Below, one piece after another: positions 15,547 through 24,567 of a stretch of 64,000 bases of DNA; the stretch's first letter is position 1; each line of letters starts with the position of its first letter. The translations under genes were made by a program, and so were the position numbers. The notes below the pieces were generated by a model that worked only from the letters and a program-made list of their open reading frames with translations, was not told where the DNA came from and searched no databases. The stretch lies in the NCBI RefSeq assembly GCF_011603255.1, contig NZ_JAANCM010000003.1, positions 310,001-374,000 on the forward strand. The letters run 5' to 3'. This stretch comes from Ferranicluibacter rubi. GTDB taxonomy: Bacteria > Pseudomonadota > Alphaproteobacteria > Rhizobiales > Rhizobiaceae.

Positions 15547-16335
15547 CTACCAGCAGCAGAAGCCGCCATCGACGAGCAAATCGACACCCGTGACGAAGCT
15601 TGCCGCATCCGACAGGAGGAAGACGGCGGGGCCGACCATCTCGTCGACCTTGGCCATGCGCTGCATCGGCGTCTGCTCCTCGAACAGCTTCGTCTGGTGC
15701 ACCATTTCCGGCCGCGTGTTCATTGGCGTCGCGGTGTAGCCCGGCGAGATCGTGTTGACGCGGATGCCGCGATCGACCCATTCCATCGCCATCGACTTCG
15801 ACATGTGGATCACGCCGGCCTTAGAGGCATTGTAGTGCGCTTGGCTGAGGCCGCGATTGACGATGACGCCCGACATGGAGGCGATGTTGACGATCGCGCC
15901 GCGGCCATGCTTCAGCATCGCGCGCGCTTCTGCCTGGGAGGAGAGGAAGACGCCCTTGAGGTTGATGTCCATCAGGGTCTGATACTGGTCCTCGTCCATG
16001 TCCTCCGCCGGGTTCGCATTGGCGATGCCGGCGGCGTTCACGGCGAGCGACAGGTTGCCGAGTTCGGCCTCCATGCGGGCCACGGCGTCGGCGAGCGAGG
16101 TCTTGCTGGTGACGTCGGCGGCGATCTCGATCGCCCGGCGACCTGCCGCCTTGATGTGGCTGGCCGTCATGGCAAGGCCGTCGTCGGTGCGCCGGTCAAG
16201 CAGCGCGACATCGGCGCCGCACTGGGCGAGACCGATGGCGATGCGCTGGCCGATGCCGCTTCCCGCACCCGTGACGAGTGCGACGTGGCCTGTGAGATCG
16301 AACAGCTTAGGGGCGTTCAGAGTGATGTCGGACAC
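15547..16335 (-). CDS. Short-chain dehydrogenase/reductase (second polyol-type SDR)
   Basis: 262-residue SDR starting at GTG with AGGA six to seven bases upstream. Features are 'VTGAGSGIG' (21-29), 'NAAGI' near 100, catalytic Ser in 'NIASMSGVIVN', 'YNASK' near 165-169, and the terminal 'GVDLLVDGGFCCW'. That last motif is common in SDRs acting on threitol, xylitol or other sugar alcohols. It is 22 bases downstream of the CUT2 ATPase gene, so it is co-transcribed with the transporter. Likely reaction: NAD-dependent oxidation of an imported polyol or sugar; substrate unknown. Confidence 0.88.
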   Translation of the reverse strand: MSDITLNAPKLFDLTGHVALVTGAGSGIGQRIAIGLAQCGADVALLDRRTDDGLAMTASHIKAAGRRAIEIAADVTSKTSLADAVARMEAELGNLSLAVNAAGIANANPAEDMDEDQYQTLMDINLKGVFLSSQAEARAMLKHGRGAIVNIASMSGVIVNRGLSQAHYNASKAGVIHMSKSMAMEWVDRGIRVNTISPGYTATPMNTRPEMVHQTKLFEEQTPMQRMAKVDEMVGPAVFLLSDAASFVTGVDLLVDGGFCCW

Positions 16336-16357
16336 CGCTCTTCCTTTCTATGGTTCA

Positions 16358-17836
16358 TCAGATCGTTGCGAGTTCCATGACGGAGACGTCATTGGCCTGT
16401 TCGCGGTTGAGAATGCCGGCCTGGTTGCCCTGGGCAAGAACGAGAATGCGGTTGGAGACGCCAAGCACCTCCTCGAGGTCGGAGCTGACGACGATGACCG
16501 CGACGCCCTGCCAGGCGAGGTTGACGATGATGTCGTAGATGCCGGCGCGTGCGCCGACGTCGATGCCGCGTGTCGGTTCGTCGAGAACGACCACCTTCGG
16601 ATCGCGCATCAGCCATTTGGCGATAACGATCTTCTGCTGGTTGCCACCCGAGAGATCGGACGCATGCTGCTCGGCACGTCCCTTGACGTTGAATTTCGCG
16701 ATGGCCTTCTCGGCGAAGGCCTTCTTGACCCCGGCCGTGATCCAGCGGCCGCCGAGCTTGTCCAGATTGGCGTAGATCAGGTTTTCGCTGATCTTGTGGG
16801 CGACGACCAGCCCCTGGTCCTTGCGATCCTCCGGCACGAGCACGATGCCTTTGGCGATCGCGTCTGCCGGATCGCGCAGCTTCAGCACCTGCCCGTCGAG
16901 CCGGATCGTGCCCGCCTTGACGGGATCGGCACCCGCAATCGCGCGGACAAGCTCCGTGCGGCCGGCGCCGACGAGGCCGGCAATCCCAAGGATTTCCCCG
17001 GCGCGCACCTCGAAGCTGACATCGCGGAAGGCGTTAACGGCCGAGGTAAGGTTCGACACCTGCAGCACGGGGCGCTCGGTCGGTGTCGGCACGGGCGGGA
17101 ACAGACGATCAAGCGAGCGCCCGACCATGCTCTCCACTACCGTGCGCACCGGCGTCGCGCTGTCGGCAAATTCCTGCACGCGCTCGCCGTCGCGAAGCAC
17201 GACGATGCGGTCGGTGATCTGCTTGATCTCTTCCATGCGGTGCGAAATGTAAATGATGCCGACGCCCTCGGCGCGCAGCTTGCGAACCTGCTCGAACAGG
17301 GCCTCGGTCTCGGCACCGCCGAGTGCCGCTGTGGGCTCGTCGAGGATCAGGAGCTTGGCATCGAGCGCCAGGGCTTTCGCGATCTCGATCAGCTGCTGGT
17401 TGGCGGTGGACAGGCCGGCCACCTTGCGGGAGGCCGGGATATGCAGGTTGAGGCGCGAGAGCTGCTCCTGCGCGCGGCGCTCCATCTGGGCACGATCGAT
17501 GGCGCCATTGCGCGTCGGCCAGCGCCCGATGAAGACGTTTTCCGCGATGGAAAGCTGCGGCAGGAGTTTCAGCTCCTGATGGATGAGGACGACGCCCTTG
17601 TCGATCGCCTCGCGTGGTGTGGCCGGGGCATAAGGCTGCCCCAGCCACGTCATCGTTCCCTCGGAAGGCGCCCGCGATCCGGCAATAATGCCCGACAGCG
17701 TCGACTTTCCGGCTCCATTCTCACCGAGAAGTGCCACGACTTCCCCCGGATGAACGTCCAGGCTCACGGATCTGAGCACCTGGAGCGGTCCGTAGTGTTT
17801 CGAGATGCCTCTGAGTGACAGAACCGGTTGGGTCAT
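16358..17836 (-). CDS. CUT2 sugar ABC transporter ATPase, tandem domains (RbsA/MglA type)
   Basis: 492-residue protein with two fused nucleotide-binding domains. The first has Walker A 'GENGAGKST' (about 38-46) and 'LILDEPTAALGGAE'. The second has the degenerate 'GLVGAGRTELVR', signature 'LSGGNQQK' and 'VVLDEPTRGIDVGAR'. This asymmetric pattern is diagnostic of ribose/galactose/xylose-type importers. It lies 30 bases downstream of the binding-protein gene and upstream of the SDR. Confidence 0.94.
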   Translation of the reverse strand: MTQPVLSLRGISKHYGPLQVLRSVSLDVHPGEVVALLGENGAGKSTLSGIIAGSRAPSEGTMTWLGQPYAPATPREAIDKGVVLIHQELKLLPQLSIAENVFIGRWPTRNGAIDRAQMERRAQEQLSRLNLHIPASRKVAGLSTANQQLIEIAKALALDAKLLILDEPTAALGGAETEALFEQVRKLRAEGVGIIYISHRMEEIKQITDRIVVLRDGERVQEFADSATPVRTVVESMVGRSLDRLFPPVPTPTERPVLQVSNLTSAVNAFRDVSFEVRAGEILGIAGLVGAGRTELVRAIAGADPVKAGTIRLDGQVLKLRDPADAIAKGIVLVPEDRKDQGLVVAHKISENLIYANLDKLGGRWITAGVKKAFAEKAIAKFNVKGRAEQHASDLSGGNQQKIVIAKWLMRDPKVVVLDEPTRGIDVGARAGIYDIIVNLAWQGVAVIVVSSDLEEVLGVSNRILVLAQGNQAGILNREQANDVSVMELATI

Positions 17837-17866
17837 GGCGCACTTCCTCCTACCGTCGCGACGCTA

Positions 17867-18796
17867 TCAGGGATGGTTGGCGATGAACTCGGCAACGTTT
17901 TCCTTGGTGGTCAGCGTCGCATCGAGCAGCTGCACCGGCGGCACCTTTTCGCCGGCCACGATCTTCACCGCGTTCTCGACGGCGTCACGGCCCATCTTTT
18001 GGGTCTGCTGTGTGGCCGTAACGTTGAAGACACCCTTGCCGAGCGCTTCGAGCGCCGCCGTGTCACCGTCGAAGCCGCCGACGACGACCTTCTGCGAGGG
18101 GTTGGCAACCTTGATCGCCTGCGCCGCACCGAGCGCGAGGCCGTCGGCCTGTGCAAAGACGATCGAGACGTTCGGGTTGGCCTGCAGCATGTTCTGCATG
18201 ATCTGGAAGCCCTCGTCCTGGGCCCACATGTTGGAATACTGCTCGGCGACGATCTTGACCTCAGGATAGGCCTTCAGCGCTTCGGCGCAGCCCTTGGAGC
18301 GATCGACTTCCGGCGTCGTGCCCTTCTGGCCATGGATGATGACCATGTCGCCCTTGCCGCCGGCTTCCTTGAGGATGTAGTCGCAGACGCTCTTTGCCGA
18401 AGAGACGGAGTCGGTTGCCAGGAACGTGTCGCCCGGCGCGCCCTCGGCGTTTCGGTCGATATTGATGACCGGCACGCCGGCAGCCTTGGCAAGCTTGACC
18501 GGAACCGTGGCGGCGGCGGCACCTGCGGGAATGTAGATGAGCGCGTCGATGTTCTGCGTCAGAAGGTCCTGGATCTGGTTGACCTGCGTCGGGCCATCGC
18601 CCTTGGCGTCGACGGTCACGACCTCGATGCCGCGCTTCTTGGCTTCGGCTTCGACGGACTGCTTGATCTGGTTGAAGAAGTTCGCCTGCAGGTTGGCGAC
18701 GGCAAGGCCGATCTTCTTGACTTCGGCGGCGTGTGCCGAGCCGAGCGTCAGACCGAGAATGGCCGCCGATGTCAGAAGAGTGCGTGCAAATGTCAT
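17867..18796 (-). CDS. CUT2 periplasmic sugar-binding protein (RbsB-like)
   Basis: 309-residue solute-binding protein of the LacI/RbsB fold. Signal peptide at 1-23 ('LLTSAAILGLTLGSAHAA'), then 'IGLAVANLQANFFNQIK', 'QNIDALIYIPAGAAAAT', 'VINIDRNAEGAPGD' and 'VVGGFDGDTAALEAL', matching ribose-type binding proteins. The ATG at 18796 follows GGAGG; an upstream extension to 18841 is not preferred because it would precede the signal peptide. The ligand is a pentose, polyol or similar small sugar by family. Confidence 0.92.
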   Translation of the reverse strand: MTFARTLLTSAAILGLTLGSAHAAEVKKIGLAVANLQANFFNQIKQSVEAEAKKRGIEVVTVDAKGDGPTQVNQIQDLLTQNIDALIYIPAGAAAATVPVKLAKAAGVPVINIDRNAEGAPGDTFLATDSVSSAKSVCDYILKEAGGKGDMVIIHGQKGTTPEVDRSKGCAEALKAYPEVKIVAEQYSNMWAQDEGFQIMQNMLQANPNVSIVFAQADGLALGAAQAIKVANPSQKVVVGGFDGDTAALEALGKGVFNVTATQQTQKMGRDAVENAVKIVAGEKVPPVQLLDATLTTKENVAEFIANHP

Positions 18797-18912
18797 GGTC
18801 GTTCCTCCGTTGTTGATAGAACCCGGGGGGTAATCCTCCACCCCTGGGGCATAGGCTCCGCTCCAAACATCTCGGAGGGGAATTTCTGTGGCCGTCCCAC
18901 CGGTTATCCGGG

Positions 18913-19893
18913 TTAAGCGCGCCGCCGACGCATGGTTTCAGCTCCCACCGCAAGCACGATGACGACGCCGATGATGACCTGCTGCAGGAAGGGCGAGACG
19001 TTGAGCAGATTGAGACCGTTGCGCAGGACGCCGATGATGAGGACGCCGATCAGCGTGCCGCCGATGCCGCCGGCCCCGCCCGAAAGGGACGTGCCGCCGA
19101 TGACGACCGCGGCGATCGTGTCGAGCTCATAGCCGAAGCCGCTGGAGGGCTGGACCGAGTCGAGGCGGGCCGCAAGGACGATGCCGGCCAAGCCTGCCAG
19201 CACGGCGCTGACCACATAGACCCCGATCGTGACCAGCTGGACATTGATACCGGCAAGCCGCGCGACCTCCGGATTACCGCCGACGGCATAGAGCATGCGG
19301 CCTTCGGCGCGATAGTGCAGGAACAGCCAGGCGATCAGCACCACGAAGAGCATCAGGAACACGGTGGCCGTGAGAACGCCGAAATGGCGATCGATCGCGA
19401 GCATCATGAACCATTCGGGGAAGCCGACGATCTGCTGGCCGTCGGTGATCATGTTGGCGACGCCCCGGGCGGCCGACATCATCGCAAGCGTGGCGATGAA
19501 GGCGGGAACCCGGAAGACCGTCACCAGAAGCCCGACGATGAGACCGCTGACGGCGGATGCGACGAGCGCCACGGCAATGGCAAGGCTTAAGGGAAGGCCG
19601 GCAATGTTCGCGGTCCAGCCCATGACCATCATGGAGAGCGCCAGAACCGAGCCGACCGAGAGATCGATGCCGCCGATAAGGATGACAAAGGTCATGCCGA
19701 CGGCCATGATGCCGATCACGGTGATCTGGTCGAGAATGTTCAGGCCGTTGCGCAGCGAGAAGAAGGCATCGGTGCTGAAGCCGAGGAAGATGCAGAGGGC
19801 GAGAAGTCCGACGAGGGGACCCGTCGCGCCACTGAGTTTCTTCCGCCACGTGCCGGACGGCCGGGCCTGTCCGTTGATGTCGAGCGCCACCAT
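18913..19893 (-). CDS. CUT2 sugar ABC transporter permease (RbsC-like)
   Basis: 326-residue inner-membrane protein with eight to ten hydrophobic helices. Diagnostic RbsC motifs are 'ILIGGIDLSVGSVLAL', 'FIATLAMMSAARGVAN', 'AVGGNPEVARLAGIN' and 'GTSLSGGAGGIGGTLIGV'. Two adjacent ATGs (19896 and 19893) follow AGGAGG; the second gives better spacing. It is first in the minus-strand operon, divergent from the transketolase genes, with candidate SorC-family operators 40-80 bases upstream. Confidence 0.92.
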   Translation of the reverse strand: MVALDINGQARPSGTWRKKLSGATGPLVGLLALCIFLGFSTDAFFSLRNGLNILDQITVIGIMAVGMTFVILIGGIDLSVGSVLALSMMVMGWTANIAGLPLSLAIAVALVASAVSGLIVGLLVTVFRVPAFIATLAMMSAARGVANMITDGQQIVGFPEWFMMLAIDRHFGVLTATVFLMLFVVLIAWLFLHYRAEGRMLYAVGGNPEVARLAGINVQLVTIGVYVVSAVLAGLAGIVLAARLDSVQPSSGFGYELDTIAAVVIGGTSLSGGAGGIGGTLIGVLIIGVLRNGLNLLNVSPFLQQVIIGVVIVLAVGAETMRRRRA

Positions 19894-19936
19894 CATTCCT
19901 CCTCACGCATGTCGCAGGCAAAACCCACAATCCAAA

Positions 19937-19970
19937 TAGAATAAATATTCACTCCTGCCGGAAAATTCAC
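19937..19970. promoter_or_regulatory. Two candidate SorC-regulator sites in the divergent promoter
   Basis: TAGAATAAATATTCAC (19937-19952) is a near match to the perfect palindrome GTGAAT-AAAA-ATTCAC that precedes the SorC regulator gene at 23402-23417. A second partial copy ending GAAAATTCAC follows (19961-19970), with centres about 18 bases apart. They lie between the CUT2 permease and the transketolase genes, where a shared regulator would be expected to bind. Confidence 0.55.
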
Positions 19971-20104
19971 TATCAAGCGATGACTTAGGTGTCAACCGGA
20001 TTTATCGCTGCGGTGCAACATGCATGCCGGTTGAACGGGGGTTGACTAATCAGGCATCTATGCAAGAATATCACTACATGCATATTTATTCAGGCGAGGA
20101 AATG

Positions 20105-20914
20105 ATGGAGATTAAAGATCTTGAGCGCGTCGCGCGCCAAATCCGGCTGCGGGATCTGCAAGCCGTGTTCGAAGCAGGCGCCGGACATATCGGCGGGGAA
20201 ATGTCGGTGATCGACGTGCTGACGGCCCTATATTTCCGCGTCCTGAAGGTCTGGCCCGACCAGCCGAAGCATCCGGATCGAGATCGCTTCGTCCTGTCGA
20301 AGGGCCACACCGCCTGCGCGCTCTATGTAACGCTCGCCAAGCGCGGCTTCATCCCGGAAGAAGAGGTCTCGACCTTTCTCAAGCCCTATTCCCGCCTCAA
20401 CGGCCATCCGAATTGCAACAAGGTGCCCGGCGTCGAGACCAATACCGGTCCGCTCGGCCACGGCCTGCCGGTCGCGGTTGGCATGGCGAAGGCCGCAAAG
20501 CTTTCGGGCGCGTCCTACCACACCTATGTCGTCACCGGCGACGGCGAGATGCAGGAAGGTTCGAACTGGGAAGCCATCATGGCCGGCGCGCATTTCGGCC
20601 TCGACAACCTGACGCTCCTCATCGACCATAACCGTTTTCAGCAGGGCGCCTCCATCGCCGACACCAATGGCCTTGCGCCGCTCCGCCCGAAGGTTGAAGC
20701 CTTCGGCTGGGAGGTCACGGAGATCAACGGCAATGCCATGAGCGAGGTGGTTGCGGCTCTCGAACATCGCGGCACACGCCCGCACTGCATCGTCGCGCAT
20801 ACCAACAAGGGTCACGGGATCTCGTTCATGCAGGATACCGTGGACTGGCACCACAAGGTTCCGAACAAGGAACAATACGAGATCGCCGTAAAAGAACTGT
20901 CGGAGGCCCTCTAA
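20105..20914 (+). CDS. Split transketolase, N-terminal (thiamine-diphosphate) subunit
   Basis: 269-residue subunit corresponding to the first half of transketolase. The thiamine-diphosphate motif 'GDGEMQEGSNWEA...N' (GDG-x-N) is intact, with family motifs 'GAGHIGGEMSVIDVLTALYF', 'LSKGHTACALYV' and 'NTGPLGHGLPVAVGMA'. The partner subunit overlaps by one base. Split transketolases include the apulose-4-phosphate transketolase AptAB of apiose catabolism as well as ordinary pentose-phosphate variants. Start: ATG pair at 20102/20105 after GAGGA, second preferred. Confidence 0.92.
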   Translation: MEIKDLERVARQIRLRDLQAVFEAGAGHIGGEMSVIDVLTALYFRVLKVWPDQPKHPDRDRFVLSKGHTACALYVTLAKRGFIPEEEVSTFLKPYSRLNGHPNCNKVPGVETNTGPLGHGLPVAVGMAKAAKLSGASYHTYVVTGDGEMQEGSNWEAIMAGAHFGLDNLTLLIDHNRFQQGASIADTNGLAPLRPKVEAFGWEVTEINGNAMSEVVAALEHRGTRPHCIVAHTNKGHGISFMQDTVDWHHKVPNKEQYEIAVKELSEAL

Positions 20915-21870
20915 TGAACGCGCATGTCCCATCCCAGAAGCTGCACGACTGCCGCGACGCCTTCGCCGCCACGCTGGAGCGCCTCGCGGCGGAAGACGAG
21001 ACGATCGTGGTCGTCTGCAACGACTCCGTCGGCTCCTCCAAACTCGGCGGCTTCAAGGCGAAGTTTCCCGAGCGGCTGATCAATGTCGGCATTGCCGAGC
21101 AGAACATGATCGGCGTGGCCGCGGGGCTCGCTAATGGCGGACGCATTCCCTACGTCTGTGCGGCCGCACCCTTCCTCACGGGGCGCGCTCTGGAGCAGAT
21201 CAAGGCCGACATCGCCTATTCCAATGCCAATGTGAAGCTCGTCGGCATCTCCTCCGGCATGGCCTATGGCGACCTCGGCCCGACGCATCATTCGATCGAG
21301 GATTTCGCGTGGACGCGCGTCCTGCCCAATCTCCCGGTCATCGCACCCTGCGACCATATTGAAACGGCGGCCGCCGTCGAATGGGCGGCGCAGTATCAGG
21401 GACCCTGCTTCCTGCGCCTGTCGCGCGTCGGCGTTCCCGATCTGCTTCCCGAAGATCATGTCTTCGAGGTCGGCAAGGCCAATCTTCTGCGCGAGGGTTC
21501 CGACGTCACGCTGATCGCCAATGGCACGCTGACGCACCGCATGGTCAAGGCGGCCGAGATCCTGGCGTCCCGCGGCATCAGCGCCCGTGTCCTCAACTTT
21601 GCGACGGTTCGCCCGATGGATGAGGACGCGATCGTTGCGGCTGCCCGCGAAACCGGCGCGATCGTTACGGCCGAGGAGCATTCGACCTTCGGTGGTCTCG
21701 GCTCGGCCGTGGCCGAGGTTGTCGTCGACCTTGCACCGGTCCCGATGAAGCGCCTCGGCGTTCCCGGCATTTTTGCACCCACGGGCTCGGCAGAATTCCT
21801 GCTGAACGAATTCGGCATGGCGCCGGAGGCGATCGCAGATGCCGCGGAAGGTGTGATCAAGCGCAAGTAA
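20914..21870 (+). CDS. Split transketolase, C-terminal subunit
   Basis: 318-residue partner carrying the pyrimidine-binding and C-terminal transketolase domains: 'RLINVGIAEQNMIGVAAGLA' with the catalytic-cofactor Glu, 'YGDLGPTHHSIEDFAWTR', and 'TAEEHSTFGGLGSAVAEV' at the C-terminus. TAATG overlap with the upstream subunit indicates translational coupling and equal stoichiometry. The heterodimer would transfer a two-carbon ketol unit from a ketose phosphate, possibly the product of the adjacent kinase. Confidence 0.92.
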   Translation: MNAHVPSQKLHDCRDAFAATLERLAAEDETIVVVCNDSVGSSKLGGFKAKFPERLINVGIAEQNMIGVAAGLANGGRIPYVCAAAPFLTGRALEQIKADIAYSNANVKLVGISSGMAYGDLGPTHHSIEDFAWTRVLPNLPVIAPCDHIETAAAVEWAAQYQGPCFLRLSRVGVPDLLPEDHVFEVGKANLLREGSDVTLIANGTLTHRMVKAAEILASRGISARVLNFATVRPMDEDAIVAAARETGAIVTAEEHSTFGGLGSAVAEVVVDLAPVPMKRLGVPGIFAPTGSAEFLLNEFGMAPEAIADAAEGVIKRK

Positions 21871-21942
21871 AGACGGACAATCTTCAAGCCGGGGCGCGTT
21901 TCCATCGCCGCCCCGGCATTTTCTATGGTGAGGAGTGAGAGA

Positions 21943-23409
21943 ATGCAGGCGATACTGGCGATCGACCAGGGCACCACCAATTCGAAGGCGGTGCTCGTGT
22001 CCTTGAAGGGCGAGGTTCTCGCCCGCGGGTCCGCCCCGGTCGGCATCAGCTACCCGAAGCCCGGCTGGGTCGAGCAGGATCCGGCGAGGCTCTGGGCCTC
22101 GGTCTGCGAGGCAATCGCCGCCTGCCTGAACGCCGCGCCGGACGCGACTATCGAGGCCATCGCCATTTCCAACCAGCGCGAATCTGTGACCGTCTGGGAC
22201 GCCGGGACGGGCGAGCCGCTCGGCCCGGTCTTGAGCTGGCAGTGCCGGCGTACGGCGCCGGATTGCGAGCGGCTGACGCGCGAGGGGCATCTGGACCGCG
22301 TGCAGCAGATCACCGGCCTGCCGCTCGACCCGATGTTTCCCGGCGCGAAATTCCGCTGGCTGCTGGACCGCGTGCCGCACGGCCGCAGCGTCCGGGCCGG
22401 CACCATCGACAGCTGGCTCATCCACTGCATGACGGGCGGGCGGACGCATGCCTGCGATGCATCGAACGCGGCGCGAAGCCAGCTCTTCGACCTGAATGCA
22501 CAGGTCTGGAGCACGGAACTCTGCAGCATTTTCGGCGTCGATCCCGGCGTCCTGCCGGAGGTGCGTGACAGTTCCGCCGATTTCGGCAGGACATCCGGCG
22601 TGCCCGGCATTGCCGACGGCACGCCGATCCGCGCGGCGATCGGCGACAGTCATGCGGCCCTTTTCGGCCATGGCGCATTCCAGCCGGGCGACGGCAAGGT
22701 GACCTTCGGCACGGGATCGTCGATCATGACCACCCTTGCCGGATACATCGCGCCGCGCAACGGCATCACGACGACGGTCGCCTGGCGGATCGCCGGCAAG
22801 CCGACCTTCGCGTTCGAAGGCAACATCCTCGTCTCCGCCGCAAGCCTCCCCTGGATGACCGACATTCTCGGCCTTGCCGACGTCGCAGCCCTGATCGATC
22901 TCGCCGCCACCGCCGAGCCGGGCGGTCCCGGTTTCGTGCCGGCCTTCGTCGGCCTTGGCGCGCCCTATTGGGATTCGAACGCCCGTGCGCTGTTTTCGCA
23001 AATCAATTTCAGCACCAGCCGGGCGCAGATGGCCCGTGCCGTCACCGATTCCATCGCCTTTCAGGTGCATGATGTCGTCTCGGCCATGAAGACGCAGAGC
23101 GACGGCGTCATTGGCGCGCTCTATGTCGATGGCGGCCCGAGCCAGAACCGGTTCCTCATGCAATGCGTGGCCGACACGCTGCGCCACACGGTCATCCAGT
23201 GCGAGGCGCCTGAGGCATCAGCGCTCGGCGCCGCCTACCTTGCCGGCCTGTCGCTCGGCATCTTTCCGGACCTCGACGCCATTTCCGCCCTGCCCCGGCA
23301 GACGGTGCCGATAGCGCCGGTCACCAATGATGCTCCCGAACGGCTCAAAACGTGGAATGACGCGGTCGCCCGCTCGACGCTGGACCCGGCAACCGCTAAG
23401 AGTGAATAA
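21943..23409 (+). CDS. FGGY-family carbohydrate kinase (glycerol kinase/apulose kinase-like)
   Basis: 488-residue sugar kinase. N-terminal ATPase-fold motif 'AIDQGTTNSKAV' (5-16), 'AISNQRESVTVWD', 'AIGDSHAALFGHGAF', 'FGTGSSIMTT' and the C-terminal signature 'YVDGGPSQNRFLMQ' are all present. The start is ATG 21943 with AGGAG eight bases upstream. It follows the split transketolase by 72 bases in the same operon, so it probably makes the ketose phosphate used by the transketolase. The FGGY family also includes apulose kinase AplK, xylulokinase and glycerol kinase. The sequence resembles the glycerol-kinase branch, but context argues for a ketose or tetritol/pentitol substrate. Confidence 0.88.
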   Translation: MQAILAIDQGTTNSKAVLVSLKGEVLARGSAPVGISYPKPGWVEQDPARLWASVCEAIAACLNAAPDATIEAIAISNQRESVTVWDAGTGEPLGPVLSWQCRRTAPDCERLTREGHLDRVQQITGLPLDPMFPGAKFRWLLDRVPHGRSVRAGTIDSWLIHCMTGGRTHACDASNAARSQLFDLNAQVWSTELCSIFGVDPGVLPEVRDSSADFGRTSGVPGIADGTPIRAAIGDSHAALFGHGAFQPGDGKVTFGTGSSIMTTLAGYIAPRNGITTTVAWRIAGKPTFAFEGNILVSAASLPWMTDILGLADVAALIDLAATAEPGGPGFVPAFVGLGAPYWDSNARALFSQINFSTSRAQMARAVTDSIAFQVHDVVSAMKTQSDGVIGALYVDGGPSQNRFLMQCVADTLRHTVIQCEAPEASALGAAYLAGLSLGIFPDLDAISALPRQTVPIAPVTNDAPERLKTWNDAVARSTLDPATAKSE

Positions 23410-23417
23410 AAATTCAC
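23402..23417. promoter_or_regulatory. Perfect palindrome ahead of SorC regulator gene (candidate autoregulatory operator)
   Basis: GTGAAT and ATTCAC arms separated by AAAA overlap the stop codon of the kinase gene and end 13 bases before the regulator ATG. A close variant occurs in the divergent promoter at 19937-19952. It is the best candidate for the recognition site of the adjacent SorC-type protein. Confidence 0.55.
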
Positions 23418-23430
23418 GACGGGAACGCCC

Positions 23431-24384
23431 ATGGGACGCCTCAACGAACTCCGCCTGATCTCGCGGGTCGCCCAGATGTATCACATCGAGCGGCGCCGGC
23501 AGGCGGAGATCGCGGAGCACCTGAGGCTGAGCCAAGCGACCGTCTCGCGCATGCTCAAGCGCGCGGAAACCGAAGGCATCGTGCGGACCAGCGTCATCCC
23601 GCCAGTCGGCACCTATGGCGATCTCGAAAGCGCGCTCCGCGAGCGTTTCAACCTGCCGGAAGCCGTCGTCGTCGAATGCACGGAGGATCGTGATGGTGCC
23701 ATCATGTCGCGGATCGGCGAGGCCGCGGCCCATCTCCTGGAGATTACGCTGGCGCCTGGCGAGACGATCGGCGTCTCCAGCTGGAGCCAGACGATCTTCA
23801 AGATGGTGGAGAACATCCATCCACAGAAAAGCGCCCGCGCCAAGTTCGTGGTGCAGACGCTCGGCGGCATGGGCGACCCCTCGGTGCAGACCCATGCGAC
23901 GCAGCTGACGACGCGGCTTGCCGGCCTCACGGGCGCCGAGCCGAAATTGCTGCCCGTGCAGGGGGTCACCTCGTCGCGCGAGGCGCGGCTCCTGATGATG
24001 GCCGACCCCTTCGTGCGCGAAACGGTCGATCTCTTCGGAAGCATCACGCTCGCCATCGTCGGGATCGGCGCCGTGGAACCGTCCGAACTGCTTGCGCGCT
24101 CCGGCAACATCTTCTCCGCCCGCGAACTGGCCGATCTTGCAGATGCCGGCGCCGTCGGCGATATTTCGCTCCGCTTCTTCGACAAAGACGGCCATCCGGT
24201 GAAGACGCCGCTCGACGATCGCGTCATCGGGCTTCCCCTCGAAGACCTTGCCCGTGTCGAACGCGTGATCGCGCTGGCAGGCGGCGCGAAGAAAACCGCC
24301 GCCATCGCCGGAGCGTTGAAGGTCGGCGTCATCGACATTCTCGTCACCGACAAGTTCACGGCAGAGCGCCTTCTCCAGAAGTAG
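23431..24384 (+). CDS. SorC-family (sugar-binding) transcriptional regulator
   Basis: 317-residue regulator with an N-terminal winged-helix/sigma-70-like HTH ('AEIAEHLRLSQATVSRMLKR', about 21-40) and a C-terminal phosphosugar-binding SorC domain (60-317) including 'IGVSSWSQTIFKMVENI', 'TLGGMGDPSVQTHAT' and 'IALAGGAKKTAAIAGAL'. SorC proteins usually respond to a phosphorylated intermediate of the pathway they control. It is the last gene of the transketolase/kinase operon and probably controls both divergent operons through the GTGAAT palindromes. Confidence 0.9.
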   Translation: MGRLNELRLISRVAQMYHIERRRQAEIAEHLRLSQATVSRMLKRAETEGIVRTSVIPPVGTYGDLESALRERFNLPEAVVVECTEDRDGAIMSRIGEAAAHLLEITLAPGETIGVSSWSQTIFKMVENIHPQKSARAKFVVQTLGGMGDPSVQTHATQLTTRLAGLTGAEPKLLPVQGVTSSREARLLMMADPFVRETVDLFGSITLAIVGIGAVEPSELLARSGNIFSARELADLADAGAVGDISLRFFDKDGHPVKTPLDDRVIGLPLEDLARVERVIALAGGAKKTAAIAGALKVGVIDILVTDKFTAERLLQK

Positions 24385-24567
24385 GAGGCTGCAGGTGAGT
24401 CAACAGCCGCTCAAACCTTGAACGACGCGGTGGCGATACGGAAACCGGTTTCAGCGGCATGGATTTCGTAAGTCGCAATTCGGCGGTCGTCGTCCCGCGG
24501 CTGGGGACTGGCGGAACAGCCCGGCCGTTGCTACCGAGGCGCAGCGTAACCCTTCCGGAGGACTGAG

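Noticed and set aside
20911-23187. 758-codon open frame on the minus strand
   Set aside because: Antisense to the transketolase C-terminal subunit and FGGY kinase genes; composition is that of a shadow frame and no domain is visible.
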